The notes under the pieces are model-generated. The model was given only the letters and a program-made list of their open reading frames with translations, was not told where the DNA came from and did no database searches. Both the position numbers and the translations under genes were made by a program. Below, piece after piece: positions 44,101 through 53,900 of a stretch of DNA of 64,000 bases. The first letter of the stretch is position 1. Each line of letters begins with the position of its first letter. Source of the DNA: Cyanobium usitatum str. Tous (GTDB taxonomy: Bacteria > Cyanobacteriota > Cyanobacteriia > PCC-6307 > Cyanobiaceae); NCBI RefSeq assembly GCF_003011885.1, contig NZ_PXXO01000013.1, positions 1 to 64,000 of the forward strand. The letters are read 5' to 3'.

Positions 44101-44583
44101 ATGAGCTGGCTGCCTGCGCTCACTCCCGATCTGGAGGTCCTGCTGCGTCTGGGTCTGGCGGTGCTTTGCGGCCTGGCAGTGGGCATCAACCGCGCCCACC
44201 ACGGCAATACCAGCCATCCCAACCGCCTGCGGGTGCATGTGTTGGTGGGTCTCAGTGCCTGCCTGATGGTCCTGGCGGCAGGTGACGACCCCCAGGCCCG
44301 CAGCCGGGTGATTCAGGGGGTAGCCACCGGAATTGGCTTCCTGGGGGCGGGCGAGATCCTGGTGCCCCCTGCTGCTGATAAGAGGGGCCTGCCCGAGGTG
44401 CGCGGACTCACCAGTGCGGCTTCGATCTGGTTTACGGCTGCCCTCGGGGTGACCGTGGCCGCCTCCACCCCCTTGCTTGCAGGGGTGGCCCTGGTTCTGG
44501 CCCTGATCACCCTGTCTCAGCGGAGCAACGGCGAGTCGCGGCCAGACATTGACCCTGCAGCAGATCAGAAGAGGAAGCGATAG
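44101..44583 (+). CDS. MgtC/SapB-family membrane protein
   Basis: 160 residues. VLLRLGLAVLCGLAVGINRA is the family start, followed by LRVHVLVGLSACLMVLAAG and the signature VIQGVATGIGFLGAGEIL. RGLTSAASIWFTAALGVTVA and a last helix complete the four to five membrane segments; there is no ACT-like C-terminal domain. MgtC-type proteins are tied to Mg2+ stress and membrane potential in some bacteria; the role here is unknown. I chose the ATG at 44101 with GAGGGGG five bases upstream. Its 5' flank abuts the FUSC relic; its 3' end overlaps the convergent LCP gene by 19 bp. Confidence 0.85.
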   Translation: MSWLPALTPDLEVLLRLGLAVLCGLAVGINRAHHGNTSHPNRLRVHVLVGLSACLMVLAAGDDPQARSRVIQGVATGIGFLGAGEILVPPAADKRGLPEVRGLTSAASIWFTAALGVTVAASTPLLAGVALVLALITLSQRSNGESRPDIDPAADQKRKR

Positions 44584-45488
44584 CGGCCATCGCCGCTGCT
44601 TTCAGCTTCCTTGGAGCCATCCAGCACCGGCTGGGGCCACTCCGCTTCCCAATAGCTGATGTCATCGCGATAGAAGGGCCGTCCGCCCAGTCGCTTGGTT
44701 TCAAGCTGGGTCGTGCCCATGGCGGTGATAAGGCCGCCCAGCTCCATGGGGCCCAGATCGGTTTTCAGATCCTTACCTGCTGCAGCAAGCAGGATCGGCA
44801 GGCGCACCAGATGCTCTGGCCTGGTGAGCTTGCGAAAGAGGGCCTGTAGTGCTGTCTGCTGGCGCTCCAGTCGGCCGATGTCGCCCATCTCATCGTGGCG
44901 AAAGCGCAGAAAGCCTTCTAGGTCTTGGCCTTTGAGATTTTGCAGGCCGGGTTGCAAGTCGATGTACAGGCCCTGACTGTTGTCGGTGTAGGCCATGCGT
45001 TTCGGCACGTCCACCTCGATGCCGCCGAGGGCGTCGGCCATGCGCCGGATCGCAGACAAGTTCACCACTAGGTGGTGGGTGATCGGTCGACCCAACTTGC
45101 GGGCCAATTCCCGTTTGAGCAGATCGGTGCCCCCGAGGCTGTAGAGGGAGTTGATTTTGTGGGGACCGTAGCCCTCTGCCTCGATGTAGGTGTCACGAGG
45201 TACCTGGGTGATCCGGGTGATGCCCCCATCCACGCGCAGGCTGGCGATCACATCGGTGTTGCCACCACCCACATCGGTGCCGAGCAGCAGGATGTCTTGG
45301 TTGGTGATGCCGCTCCAGGCCGCGAACGGATTGGTGATGGCGTTATTTGCTCCTGAGGCGGTGTCGCTGAGCAGTTCGGAGAGGGGCCCCGCCAGCAACA
45401 GGCCTCCGCCAAGGCCGACCCCGATCGCGAGGAGCACGGCACCGCGTTTGCTCCGCTTGCGGGGCCGCTTGGCCGCAGGTGTTCTCAT
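44565..45488 (-). CDS. LytR-CpsA-Psr (LCP) family cell-wall glycopolymer transferase
   Basis: 307 residues. A basic N-terminus (RPRKRSKRG) and one membrane helix (LLAIGVGLGGGLLLAG) put the catalytic part outside. The LCP signatures are ILLLGTDVGGGNTDVIASLR, RITQVPRDTYIE with the substrate Arg, GPHKINSLYSLGG and FLRFRHDEMGDIGRLERQ with the Arg pair. LCP enzymes move lipid-linked glycans onto peptidoglycan or similar acceptors. The glycan here is unknown. Confidence 0.88.
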   Translation of the reverse strand: MRTPAAKRPRKRSKRGAVLLAIGVGLGGGLLLAGPLSELLSDTASGANNAITNPFAAWSGITNQDILLLGTDVGGGNTDVIASLRVDGGITRITQVPRDTYIEAEGYGPHKINSLYSLGGTDLLKRELARKLGRPITHHLVVNLSAIRRMADALGGIEVDVPKRMAYTDNSQGLYIDLQPGLQNLKGQDLEGFLRFRHDEMGDIGRLERQQTALQALFRKLTRPEHLVRLPILLAAAGKDLKTDLGPMELGGLITAMGTTQLETKRLGGRPFYRDDISYWEAEWPQPVLDGSKEAESSGDGRYRFLF

Positions 45489-45623
45489 CCCCTCAAAGCT
45501 ATTGCACCAAGCGAACCTTTAACAAATGGGGGCTTGCCGCTGCCCATAGTGGCCAGGCTCGAACGAGTTGATGAAGCTGTTGACGCAGGCCTGGCTTTCA
45601 CCGCTGGACGCTCTGCACAAAAT

Positions 45624-45654
45624 AACCCTGCAGTGGAGCTTCCACGGCAGGGTT
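45624..45654 (-). terminator. Intrinsic terminator after the RNA-binding protein gene
   Basis: On the minus strand the hairpin AACCCTGC-C-GTGGA-AGC-TCCAC-T-GCAGGGTT is followed by ATTTTGTG. The stem is 8 bp plus an inner 5 bp with one mismatch and a 3-nt loop, and it lies about 55 bp past the stop at 45710. Stem strength and the following T-run fit rho-independent termination of the RRM gene. Confidence 0.75.
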
Positions 45655-45709
45655 GGTGTCGCTCAGTGCGGAGCTAGAGAGCTTGCAGTACGTGCTGATG
45701 GGGCTGGCT

Positions 45710-46126
45710 TTACCAGCGGTTGCCGCCACCACCGCCATCGCCGCCATATCCACCGCCACCACCGCCATAACCGCCATCACCACTGCCACCGCCATATCCA
45801 CCACCACCACGATTGCCGCCACCACGATTGCCACCGCCACCGCCGTAGCCCCCACGGCCGCCACCACCACCACCGCCACCACCTTCTCGGGGAGTGGCTT
45901 TGTTGACACGGATCATGCGCCCCATCCATTCGACGTCCTGAAGGTCGTCAATGGCCTTTTGTTCGGCCGCATCGTCGGCTAATTCGACAAAAGCGAAACC
46001 GCGCTTGCGACCGGTTTCTCGGTCGAGGGGCAGGCTGCACTGGCGCACCTCTCCGTATTGGCCGAAGAGATCAAGCAAGTCCTCGCGTTCAGCTTGGAAC
46101 GAAAGATTGCCAACGTAGATAGTCAT
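45710..46126 (-). CDS. Glycine-rich RNA-binding protein with one RRM
   Basis: 138 residues. One RRM (1-80): RNP-2 is IYVGNLSF at residues 3-10, RNP-1 is KRGFAFVEL around 42-50. The tail (about 85-138) is Gly-rich with Arg/Tyr/Asn (GGGNRGGGNRGGGGYGGGSG). Cyanobacterial Rbp proteins of this kind bind single-stranded RNA and are often induced by cold. A terminator hairpin lies downstream. The 5' flank is AT-poor and carries no conserved element I could identify. A DEAD-box helicase gene is nearby on the same strand. Confidence 0.93.
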   Translation of the reverse strand: MTIYVGNLSFQAEREDLLDLFGQYGEVRQCSLPLDRETGRKRGFAFVELADDAAEQKAIDDLQDVEWMGRMIRVNKATPREGGGGGGGGGRGGYGGGGGNRGGGNRGGGGYGGGSGDGGYGGGGGGYGGDGGGGGNRW

Positions 46127-46282
46127 TAATGGAGCAAATCCTGGAACTGATTCGGTCGAAGCTGCGGTTCTTAGTGGTCCTAGTGGGAACTAGGTGTGCC
46201 AAAAGAGAGGCCGTACCCTTTGAATCACGGCAAATGATACCGGGTGGCCTGGCCCCCAGCTAGCACTCGCTGGGCTTCATGG

Positions 46283-46301
46283 AGAACCGTAAAGCGGTTC
46301 T
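46283..46301 (+). other. Perfect 7-bp hairpin upstream of a small gene
   Basis: AGAACCG at 46283-46289 pairs with CGGTTCT at 46295-46301 across the loop TAAAG. It lies 45 bp before the start of the 77-residue hypothetical gene and about 155 bp upstream of the divergent RRM gene. It could be a leader structure or a chance palindrome. No T-run follows, so it is not an obvious terminator. Confidence 0.35.
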
Positions 46302-46345
46302 GAAGAGACTCTGAGGTTCAACCGGTGATCCCGGATGCCGTCCCA

Positions 46346-46579
46346 ATGTCAGCAAACTCTGATCAACGCAAACCCATGATCACAGCACCTGTGCCTTGGA
46401 GCCTCGCCTGGCGTGAGGATGGCGAACTTGCCACCCAGGATCGTTTTGACCTGCTGCAGAGCCTGGTTGCTTGCGAAAGTGCAGAGGTTCAATCGACGTT
46501 GATCGCCGCCGTGGAGCGGTTGTCGATTGCTGATTTGACCAGCCTGAGTGTGGGAGGCGTGACCAGTCTTTGCGCCTGA
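46346..46579 (+). CDS. Small hypothetical protein
   Basis: 77 residues from the ATG at 46346 (MSANSDQRKPMITAP); a GTG at 46325 is possible. The C-terminal half is helical (FDLLQSLVACESAEVQSTLI, then AAVERLSIADL). No membrane helix, signal peptide or known motif. The composition looks protein-like and the gene fits the gap between divergent and convergent neighbours. No function is assigned. Confidence 0.5.
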   Translation: MSANSDQRKPMITAPVPWSLAWREDGELATQDRFDLLQSLVACESAEVQSTLIAAVERLSIADLTSLSVGGVTSLCA

Positions 46580-46611
46580 AGGGCTTTGGCCTGGCGGATC
46601 ATCGCCCGGAG

Positions 46612-46902
46612 CTAGGTGCTGGGCTTGCTCACGGAGCGCTGGTCCAGGGTCCGCCCGCAGGCTTCATGGGCTTCCTCCACGTCGCTGCCCTTTGCAACTC
46701 GCTCACCAACGCAGGCGCAGGTGCGGTCGAGTTGGGCAGCGGGTGCAACTTTGCCCTCCCTTTGCAGGTCCGCCTGGTAAGCCGACAGGCAGAAGGCTTT
46801 CACTACCTCGGCAACGCTGATAGAGCGGCTGGCGGGAACCAGGGACACCAGCCCCAGGCAAAGCAGTCCGATTAGGACCGGGCGCGGGGGGCTGGGGTTC
46901 AT
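46612..46902 (-). CDS. Small exported Cys-containing hypothetical protein
   Basis: 96 residues. A signal peptide (RPVLIGLLCLGLVSLVPASR) precedes about 70 mature residues with cysteines in KAFCLSAY, LDRTCACVGER and HEACGRT, which could form two disulfides in the periplasm or lumen. Positions 60-85 are helical. No family recognised. It lies 28 bp downstream of the helicase gene stop on the same strand in reading order, so it may share its transcript. Confidence 0.6.
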   Translation of the reverse strand: MNPSPPRPVLIGLLCLGLVSLVPASRSISVAEVVKAFCLSAYQADLQREGKVAPAAQLDRTCACVGERVAKGSDVEEAHEACGRTLDQRSVSKPST

Positions 46903-46930
46903 GGAGCAAAAGGGCTGAAGCCCGAGGAGT

Positions 46931-48835
46931 TCACCCCTGGAACCTGGAAAGCTGCAGGGGTTTGTTCATCACCCGAAGTTGGCGCAGACCCTGGAAAACA
47001 TCCTCGGGCATGCCCTTGGGTAGGTCCACGGTGCTGTGGGTGTCGAAAATCTGGATACGGCCGATGGATCGCCCGTTCAGACCGGCCTCATTGGCAATGG
47101 CTCCCACGATGTTGCCGGGCTTGATGCGGTCGCGCCAGCCCAGTTCCACCCGGAAGCGCTCCATGTTGTCCTCTGGCGGACCCACGGGGCGTTCGCCCCT
47201 GGGAGCTCCCCTGCCTACATCACGGCCAACCTCCCGACCCATTTCCCGGCCCCTTCCCCGGTCCCGGCCGAAGTCGCGACCGCCATCCCTACCTCCATCG
47301 CGCCCTCCATCGCGGCCAGGACCGTTCTGACGCACTTGTTGGAAGTTCTCTTCGCCCTGCAAAAGCAGGGGTTTGCCCACCAGGCTCAGCTCTAGGGCCG
47401 CCAGGGCTAGCTGCTCAGGACTGGAGCCCTGCTCCTGAGCAACCCGTTGCAGGATTTCACTGAGTAAGGCCCGTTCCTGCTCGCTGCTGGCTGGGGTTTG
47501 CAAGCAGTTGGTGAGCTTGGTGCGCATCCGGTCGAGCCGGTTTTGATTGATGGTGGCGTTGCTTGGCACCTCCATCTCTTCGATCGGCTTGCCCACGGCC
47601 CGCTCCATGCCGCCCAGGAAACGGCGCTCCCTCGGGGTCAGGAACAGGATGGCGTCGCCGCTGCGGCCAGCTCGACCGGTCCGGCCAATGCGGTGGACAT
47701 AGGCCTCCGAATCGAAGGGGATGTCGTAGTTGATCACCAGGCTGATCCGCTCTACATCGAGCCCGCGGGCAGCCACATCGGTTGCTACCAGTACGTCCAC
47801 CTGGCCGCTCTTAAGCCGCTCGATGGTGCGCTCTCGCTGGGCTTGGGGCACGTCGCCGTTGAGCACGGCAACGTCATAACCGTGCTGTTCAAGCGATTCG
47901 GCCACGGTGAGCGTGATCGCCTTGGTACGGGCAAAAATGATCACACCCTCACTGGTCTCTGCCTCCAGTACCCGCTCCAGGGCTGCTTGCTTGTGGGGCG
48001 CATGCACCATCAAGAAACGCTGACGAATGCGGCTGGCATCGGCGGCCTTTTGCTTGATCGTGATTTCAGCGGGCGCGTTGAGATATTTCTGCGATATGCG
48101 CCGGATTTCGGGCGGCATGGTGGCAGAGAACAGCACTACCTGACGCTGCTCAGGTAGTTGTTCGAGCACCCATTCGACATCATCGATGAAGCCCATGCGC
48201 AGCATTTCATCGGCTTCGTCCAGCACCAGGGCGCGAAGACTGGAGAGATCGAGGGTGCCTTGACGCATGTGGTCCATCACCCGGCCGGGGGTGCCCACCA
48301 CGATTTGAACGCCGCGTTTGAGCTGATGGATCTGGTCCCGGAAATCAGCGCCGCCGTAGATCGCCAGGGTGCGCACACCGGGTAGGTGGCTGGCATAGCT
48401 GTTGAAGGCCTCGGCTACCTGCAGCGCTAATTCCCGGGTAGGGGCGAGCACCAGCACCTGGGGCTTGCGCTGCTCGGGATCGAGGGCCGCCAGCATGGGC
48501 AGGGCGAAGGCAGCGGTTTTGCCGGTGCCTGTCTGGGCCTGTCCCACCAGGTCGCGGCCGAGCATCAGCTCGGGTATGGCGGCCTTCTGAATTGGTGAGG
48601 GCTCCAGATAGCCTATGGCTTCAAGGGCCTTCAGCAGTTCTGGGGCAAAGCCGAAGCGGGCAAAGCCCGAGGCAGTGGTTGCTTCTGTCTTGACTTCAGC
48701 TGAGTTGATCTGAGCCGAGTTGACTTCAGCTGTGTTGTTTTCGGGTGTGTTGATTTCAGTTGTTTTGGCGGTCGCGTCAATGTCGACGGAGCAAGCAAAG
48801 CTGCCGCCGTTGGCGTGTTCGGTCACGGGATGCAA
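46931..48835 (-). CDS. deaD: DEAD-box RNA helicase with DbpA-like RNA-binding domain (DeaD/CsdA type)
   Basis: 634 residues. After a repeat-bearing N-terminal tail (about 1-55), the helicase core shows a Q motif (ARFGFAPELLKALEAIGYLE, then PSPIQ), Walker A AQTGTGKTAAF, PTRELALQ, VLDEADEML, SATMP, ARGLDVERISLVINYD and HRIGRTGRAGR. An Arg/Gly/Asp-rich stretch (about 510-545) and a DbpA-type RRM (VELGWRDRIKPGNIVGAIAN) follow. It remodels structured RNA, typically in cold and ribosome assembly. A 210-bp upstream region (48836-49045) contains no gene. Confidence 0.93.
   Translation of the reverse strand: MHPVTEHANGGSFACSVDIDATAKTTEINTPENNTAEVNSAQINSAEVKTEATTASGFARFGFAPELLKALEAIGYLEPSPIQKAAIPELMLGRDLVGQAQTGTGKTAAFALPMLAALDPEQRKPQVLVLAPTRELALQVAEAFNSYASHLPGVRTLAIYGGADFRDQIHQLKRGVQIVVGTPGRVMDHMRQGTLDLSSLRALVLDEADEMLRMGFIDDVEWVLEQLPEQRQVVLFSATMPPEIRRISQKYLNAPAEITIKQKAADASRIRQRFLMVHAPHKQAALERVLEAETSEGVIIFARTKAITLTVAESLEQHGYDVAVLNGDVPQAQRERTIERLKSGQVDVLVATDVAARGLDVERISLVINYDIPFDSEAYVHRIGRTGRAGRSGDAILFLTPRERRFLGGMERAVGKPIEEMEVPSNATINQNRLDRMRTKLTNCLQTPASSEQERALLSEILQRVAQEQGSSPEQLALAALELSLVGKPLLLQGEENFQQVRQNGPGRDGGRDGGRDGGRDFGRDRGRGREMGREVGRDVGRGAPRGERPVGPPEDNMERFRVELGWRDRIKPGNIVGAIANEAGLNGRSIGRIQIFDTHSTVDLPKGMPEDVFQGLRQLRVMNKPLQLSRFQG
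48690..48764. repeat. 15-bp tandem minisatellite in the helicase N-terminus
   Basis: Five 15-bp units occur at exact spacing: TTGACTTCAGCTGAG, TTGATCTGAGCCGAG, TTGACTTCAGCTGTG, TTGTTTTCGGGTGTG, TTGATTTCAGTTGTT (plus strand). On the coding strand they give pentapeptides of the form E/Q-x-N/K-S/T-A/P (EINTP, ENNTA, EVNSA, QINSA, EVKTE). Units are diverged but in frame. The tract could vary in copy number between strains. Confidence 0.7.
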
Positions 48836-49045
48836 ATGGCCTGGTTAATCAGGGCTTGGTGAAGTCCTTGAACGCAGGCCGGCAGAAACCCAATTGAGCC
48901 TAGAAATACTGAACGGATGGGCCGTTGCGGGGCAACTGAAGCTGCACTGCTTTACCCGAAGTTCAGTTGTTCAGACCCGCAATTAACAAAACTGCCCTGC
49001 CCTTGAAAAAGGCTGAGGACAAATATTATCACCTCCTGCTCCGCT

Positions 49046-49411
49046 TCACTTCCGGCCGAAGTCATCGGAAAGTCGCTCGATGTCGGCTTCGCTCAACCAG
49101 TCACCACGCTGCACCTCCACGATCTCCAGATCCGCCAGACCTCCTTGGGCCCGGTGAATTGCCCCTTGGGGGATGAAGACGCTGGTCCCTGCCGTTGCGG
49201 TGACGGCCTCCTCCCCCACTTGCAGTTCACCGTCGCCGGCCACCACCACCCAGTGCTCACAGCGGTGTTGGTGGCGCTGCAGGCTCAGCCGTTGGCCGCG
49301 GCGGATCAGTAGGCGTTTGACCAGGTATTGATCTCCGCTGGCCAGCTGTTCAAACCAGCCCCAGGGGCGTTGCACCCGGCTGGTGGGACTTAGGGGCTCA
49401 GGGATGTTCAC
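49046..49411 (-). CDS. Cupin domain of mannose-6-phosphate isomerase type II
   Basis: 121 residues. RVQRPWGWFEQLASGDQYLV and KRLLIRRGQRLSLQRHQHRC are the entry strands, with HQHRCEHW holding metal ligands. TSVFIPQGAIHRAQ and LEIVEVQRGDWLSE finish the cupin. Only the isomerase domain is present, with no GDP-mannose pyrophosphorylase half. It would interconvert mannose-6-P and fructose-6-P or a similar sugar phosphate. The GTG at 49411 overlaps the recD stop by 4 bp, so it is translated from the recBCD message. Confidence 0.85.
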   Translation of the reverse strand: MNIPEPLSPTSRVQRPWGWFEQLASGDQYLVKRLLIRRGQRLSLQRHQHRCEHWVVVAGDGELQVGEEAVTATAGTSVFIPQGAIHRAQGGLADLEIVEVQRGDWLSEADIERLSDDFGRK

Positions 49412-50985
49412 GATTTCAGGCTGACAGCCGCCGCCGCGCCGCGCAACGGGGTGATCAGGCAGGCCCGTCCTCTGGCCCTGGTCAGGGCTGTGTAGAGCAG
49501 GCGATGTTGGGGTCTGCCGGTGTCGGGCATCAGCACCCATACCTCTTGGGCCTCACTGCCCTGGGCCTTGTGCACCGTGAGGGCCAAGGCTGGCTCGGCC
49601 TCGGGTAGCTGGGCCGGGTGAATCCAGAGCGGCTCGCTACCGCCCTGGTTTGCAAACAGCAGGCGGCGTTCCCGCCCCCGCTTGGTTTCCCTTTCCACCA
49701 CCAGCCCCACGTCGCCATTGGCGAGCCCCAGTTCGCTGAGGTTGTGGCGGCACAGCACGGGCGTGCCCACTGGCCAAAACTGGGGCGAGCGGGCGGCCGC
49801 CTCCCCCAGCAGGGCCTGGTGGATAGCTTCCACCCCCCAGCGGCCCCGGCGCAGCGGTGTCAGCACGAGATAGTTATCCAGGCCCGCCAGCAGGCTGGCG
49901 GTGACGGCGGGATCGTCCAGATCGCCTGCCAGGCAGCTCTCCTGCAGCTGGTGCTGGTGCTGCCGCAGTCGCTGCAGCAGCTCTGCTGGCAGCTGGCGTG
50001 GGTTGGCCGGCAGCCAGCGCAGATTGTCGTCAGAGTTCAGCGGTGTGAGCAGGGCCTCGAGGGGCTGCTCAGCCTCCCGTAGGGCCGCTGCTACCGCAGC
50101 GATGGCCCCGTTGTTGCGGTAGGTGGTGCGCAGCTCGATGGCGGCTCCGCCCAGGGCCTGGCGGCGTTCGGGTGCCTGCAGCTCCAGCAGCACTGGCCCG
50201 GGGCCTACCGGTGGCAGCTGGGCCGCGTCCCCCACCAGCACCAGCCGGCAGCTGGGGGGCAGGGCCTCCAGCAGGGCCTGCATCAGGGGGAGATCCACCA
50301 TCGACACCTCATCCACCACCAGTAGATCGAGGGCAAGGGGGTGCTGGCGGTTGCGGCCGAAGCGCTCGCCGCGGCTCTCCAGCAGCCGGTGCAGGGTGCT
50401 GCAAGGAAGTTGCAGGCTGCTGCTGGCTAGGGCTGCCCGCAGCCGACTCGCCGCTTTGCCCGTGGGGGCTGCTAGCTGAATGCGGCTGCCTGGTTGCTGG
50501 GCTAACACCGCAGCCAACATGCGAGCCACGGTGCTGGTTTTGCCGGTGCCCGGACCGCCCTCAAGCAGCACCAGGCCGTATTGCAGCACCGCCGTGACGG
50601 CCCGCTGCTGGTCCGGATCCAGCCCTTCGCTGCAGCTTGCATCGGGACTCGCATCGGGGAGCTGAAACTGGGCCCGCTCGATCAGTGCCTGCAGCACCTG
50701 CTGGCGCTGGCGCTGCCAGCGGCGCCACATCAGCCGGTCGCCCTCCAGCACCAGGGGCCCATCCGGCTCGGCGCCCAGGGGTGAAGCCTCCAGGGCGCGG
50801 CGATGTTCGGCGCTGGGCAGGCTGATTTCCAGGCGACCCTCCGCCAGGGCGGCAGCCAGGTTGGTGATCAGTTCCGCCAGCAATGGATCGGGGCTGCTGC
50901 CATGCAGCCGCGGCAGGGCTTCAGCCAGGGCCGCTGCCAGGGTCTGGAGCCAGCGAGGTTGCTCCAGGGGCGTGGGGCTGCTCAT
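49408..50985 (-). CDS. recD: Exodeoxyribonuclease V alpha subunit
   Basis: 525 residues. The SF1B helicase motifs are clear: VLLEGGPGTGKTSTVARMLA (Walker A), LLVVDEVSMVDLPLMQALLE (Walker B), RLVLVGDAAQLPPVGPGPVL and the C-terminal LTVHKAQGSEAQEVWVLMPD and LYTALTRARGRACLI. An N-terminal helical region (1-140) contacts RecC. RecD is the fast 5'-3' motor of RecBCD. It starts at ATG 50985 overlapping recB; the longer open frame upstream is a recB shadow. The length is slightly below the E. coli 608 residues. Confidence 0.93.
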   Translation of the reverse strand: MSSPTPLEQPRWLQTLAAALAEALPRLHGSSPDPLLAELITNLAAALAEGRLEISLPSAEHRRALEASPLGAEPDGPLVLEGDRLMWRRWQRQRQQVLQALIERAQFQLPDASPDASCSEGLDPDQQRAVTAVLQYGLVLLEGGPGTGKTSTVARMLAAVLAQQPGSRIQLAAPTGKAASRLRAALASSSLQLPCSTLHRLLESRGERFGRNRQHPLALDLLVVDEVSMVDLPLMQALLEALPPSCRLVLVGDAAQLPPVGPGPVLLELQAPERRQALGGAAIELRTTYRNNGAIAAVAAALREAEQPLEALLTPLNSDDNLRWLPANPRQLPAELLQRLRQHQHQLQESCLAGDLDDPAVTASLLAGLDNYLVLTPLRRGRWGVEAIHQALLGEAAARSPQFWPVGTPVLCRHNLSELGLANGDVGLVVERETKRGRERRLLFANQGGSEPLWIHPAQLPEAEPALALTVHKAQGSEAQEVWVLMPDTGRPQHRLLYTALTRARGRACLITPLRGAAAAVSLKS

Positions 50986-53900
50986 GGTGTGCCCCCCAGG
51001 GCCTGGTCCAGTTGGAGCAGGCGAGCCAAGGGCGGCTGCTCCACAAACATGCCGGGCACCGCGCTGGCCGTGGTGGGTCCGGGCACCCCGCGTAGGAACA
51101 CGTAGACGTAGCCGCCCAGGTGCTGCTCGGGTCGGTAGCCGGGCAGGCGCCAGCGCAGGTAGCGGTGCAGGGCTACCAGGTACAGGTGGGCCTGTAGGGG
51201 GTAGTGGTTGGCGGCCATCAGCTCTGCCATGGCTGCTGCTCCGTAGTGGCGTGGACCGCAGTGCAGCGGCTGCCCCTGGTCGTCGCGCTGGCCCAGCCAG
51301 TTGCTCTTCCAGTCGGCCACCCACCAGCGCTCGCCCTGTCGAAATACCAGGTCGATCGAGCCGGTGAGAAAGCCCCGGCTTTCCACTTTCAGCTGGGCAA
51401 GCTGCTCGGCGTAGGCGCTGCCAAACCAGCCTTCGGGATGGTCGGCAAAGGGGCGTGCCAGGTCTGGGGTGCGCACCAGGCCCAGGGGCAGATCGAAGTT
51501 CATCTCATTGAGGCGGGCACCGGGCTCAAGCTGGGCCAAGCTGAAGTCGTTGCAGGGGCCGCCCAGGGGCGTGTGCCGCAGCTGCTCCAGCCCAACTAGC
51601 ACCGCTTCGCCGTGCTGCGCAGCGATACCGGCCCGCTGCAGCTCGCGTTCCACCAGCTCGGCTTGGACTGCCAATGGTTGGCAGTAGTCGAGCTGCTCAA
51701 GGATGCGGTGCAGGCAGTCGCCGGCCTGGGCGCCCCGGGGGAAGGGGGCCAGAGGGCTGTCCTGGGAATCGGCGCCGGGTGATGCCAATGCCTCGAGTTC
51801 GGTCACTAGGGCATCGGTTTCGCGGCCCTCCTCCACGGCTGCGGGGGCGGCGCTGTGGCTGCCCTGGGTCCAGCTGGTGTAGCTGCTGCGGCCCCAGCTG
51901 CTGTCGAAGCCATGGCTGGGTACGGGGCCTCGCTGCAGGGATAGGCCAGCAGCTGCCGGGCCTGGTTTCAGCTGGCTGTGCTGGCCGCTGGCGGGGGGCT
52001 GCACCAGGGTGAGGGGCAGCTGGCGGCGGGCGATTGCCTGCTCCAGCCGCTCGCGCCACTCCGCATCACTGCGGCCGATGTAGGGGTCGTGGTCGCTTGC
52101 GGGGGGCTGCTCCTGGTCGAACAGCCAGGGGTGCAGCGGATTGCCCTGCTGGCCCAAGGCCGGGCCCCAGGCCAGCACCAGCAGCAGCTTGGCCCGGGTG
52201 GCAGCGACATAGGCAAGTCGCTCCCGCTCCTGCAGCTCGGCCCCAAGCTGCTGCTGGCTGGCGCCCTGGCCCGGGCCCCAGTTGTTGTTCAGGTGCAGGT
52301 CGAGCACGGCTTCAGGCTGCCCGCCTCCAGGGCCGCCCGGGTGCCAGCGCACGCCGATGGACTGGCCGCTGCGGCTCTCAGCGCCGGCCTGCCACAGGTA
52401 GGGACAGATCACCACTGGATATTCCAGGCCCTTGCTGCGGTGCACCGTCAGCACCGATACGGCCTCATCCACCACGTCGCTGTGGGGCTGGTGGGCGTCG
52501 GGGATGTCCCGGTCGGGATCGAGTCGCAGGCGCCGCAGCCAGTCGGCTGCCGCTGCGGGACCCAGTTGGTCGGCATGGAGCCGCACGGCCACCAATTCAC
52601 CGCACTGCTGCAAATCCGCCAGCAGCCGGCCGCCGAGGGATAGCTGGGCCAGCCCCTTTTGCTCCAGCAGGCTCGCCAGCACCCCAAGCAGGCCCCGGCG
52701 GGGTAGTTCAACGGCCAGCTGGGCTAGGCGCGCAGCCAGGTTGCTCCAGGCTTCGGGGCTGGCGGAGGCGATTTGCTCCGCGCTCCAGCCCAGCAGTGGA
52801 GAGGCGGCCAGCAGCCGCAGGCGCTGGGTCCGGCCGGGTTCGGCCAGGGCATCGAGTAGCCGTTGCAGTGCCGAGGCGCCGGCGCTTTCAAACACATCCC
52901 CCTGGCTCACCAGCTTGCTGGCTATGCCGCAGCGATCTAGGGCGGCGCGCTGCGCTTCAGCCTGACGGTGGGTGCCCACCAGCACGCATAGGTCGTTGGG
53001 GCCCAGGGGTTGGCGCTGCTCGCCCCGCTGTTGCATCAGCCCCTGGTTGAGCAATTCGGCGCTGAAGCAGGCGATCTGGTCGGGAAGTTGCCGCTCCAGG
53101 GCGCTGCGGCTGGGTGGTTTCTCACCAGCCAGGCGGCTGCCGCCGAGCCAGAGCAGCTGCAGGGGGTGCTGGCCGGCGGGTAGGAGCAGTTTGGTGTCGG
53201 TCGCCTGGGGCCGCACCGCTGGTACGGCCAGGTCGCTGCGGCGCAGCCCCGGCCCCATCAGGCCGTTGAGGCCGGCGACCAGGGCCTCGCTGGAGCGGTA
53301 GTTGTCGCGGAGGCTGCTGATGCCGCCGAAGCTGGCGGCGGCCTGACGGGCCAGCAGATAAGTGCGCAGGTCGCCGCCGCGGAAGCGATAGATCGCCTGC
53401 TTGGGATCACCCACCATCACCAGTCGGTGCCGCTCAGGCTGGAAGGCCCGCGACAGGATGCGCCACTGGATCGGATCGGTGTCCTGGAATTCATCAATTA
53501 GGGCAACGGCATAGCGAGCTCCCACCGCCTCTAGCAGGGGGGTACTGGCCTGCTCGCCTGGATCAAGACCCTCCAGCAGTTGGGCGAAACCCAGCCTTCC
53601 GCTCTGGCGCCGCCGCCGGCCCAGTTCGGCCCGGCCCCAGTGGCAGGCGTGCAGTACAAGGGCTTCGGCCGGCCCATCCAAAACCTGGGCGATCGCCTCC
53701 TGCAAGGGGCGTTCGGGCAGGGAGGGGCCGGGGCCTTTCCCATCGCCAGGTTCGAGGCTGCGGGCAACTTTGAGAAAGGCGCCGGGGTGGAAGTAATCGC
53801 GCAGCAGGCCCTGACCTCCGCCCTGGCTGCCCGCCGTGGCGCCGTAGTCGCCGCCGATGGGCTGGGCAGCGATCCAGCCCCGCACTAGAGCGCAGCGGTC

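Noticed and set aside
45740-45890. Repeat array (CGCCACCACC-like) resembling CRISPR or satellite
   Set aside because: It is the codon-level repeat of the glycine-rich tail of the RRM protein.
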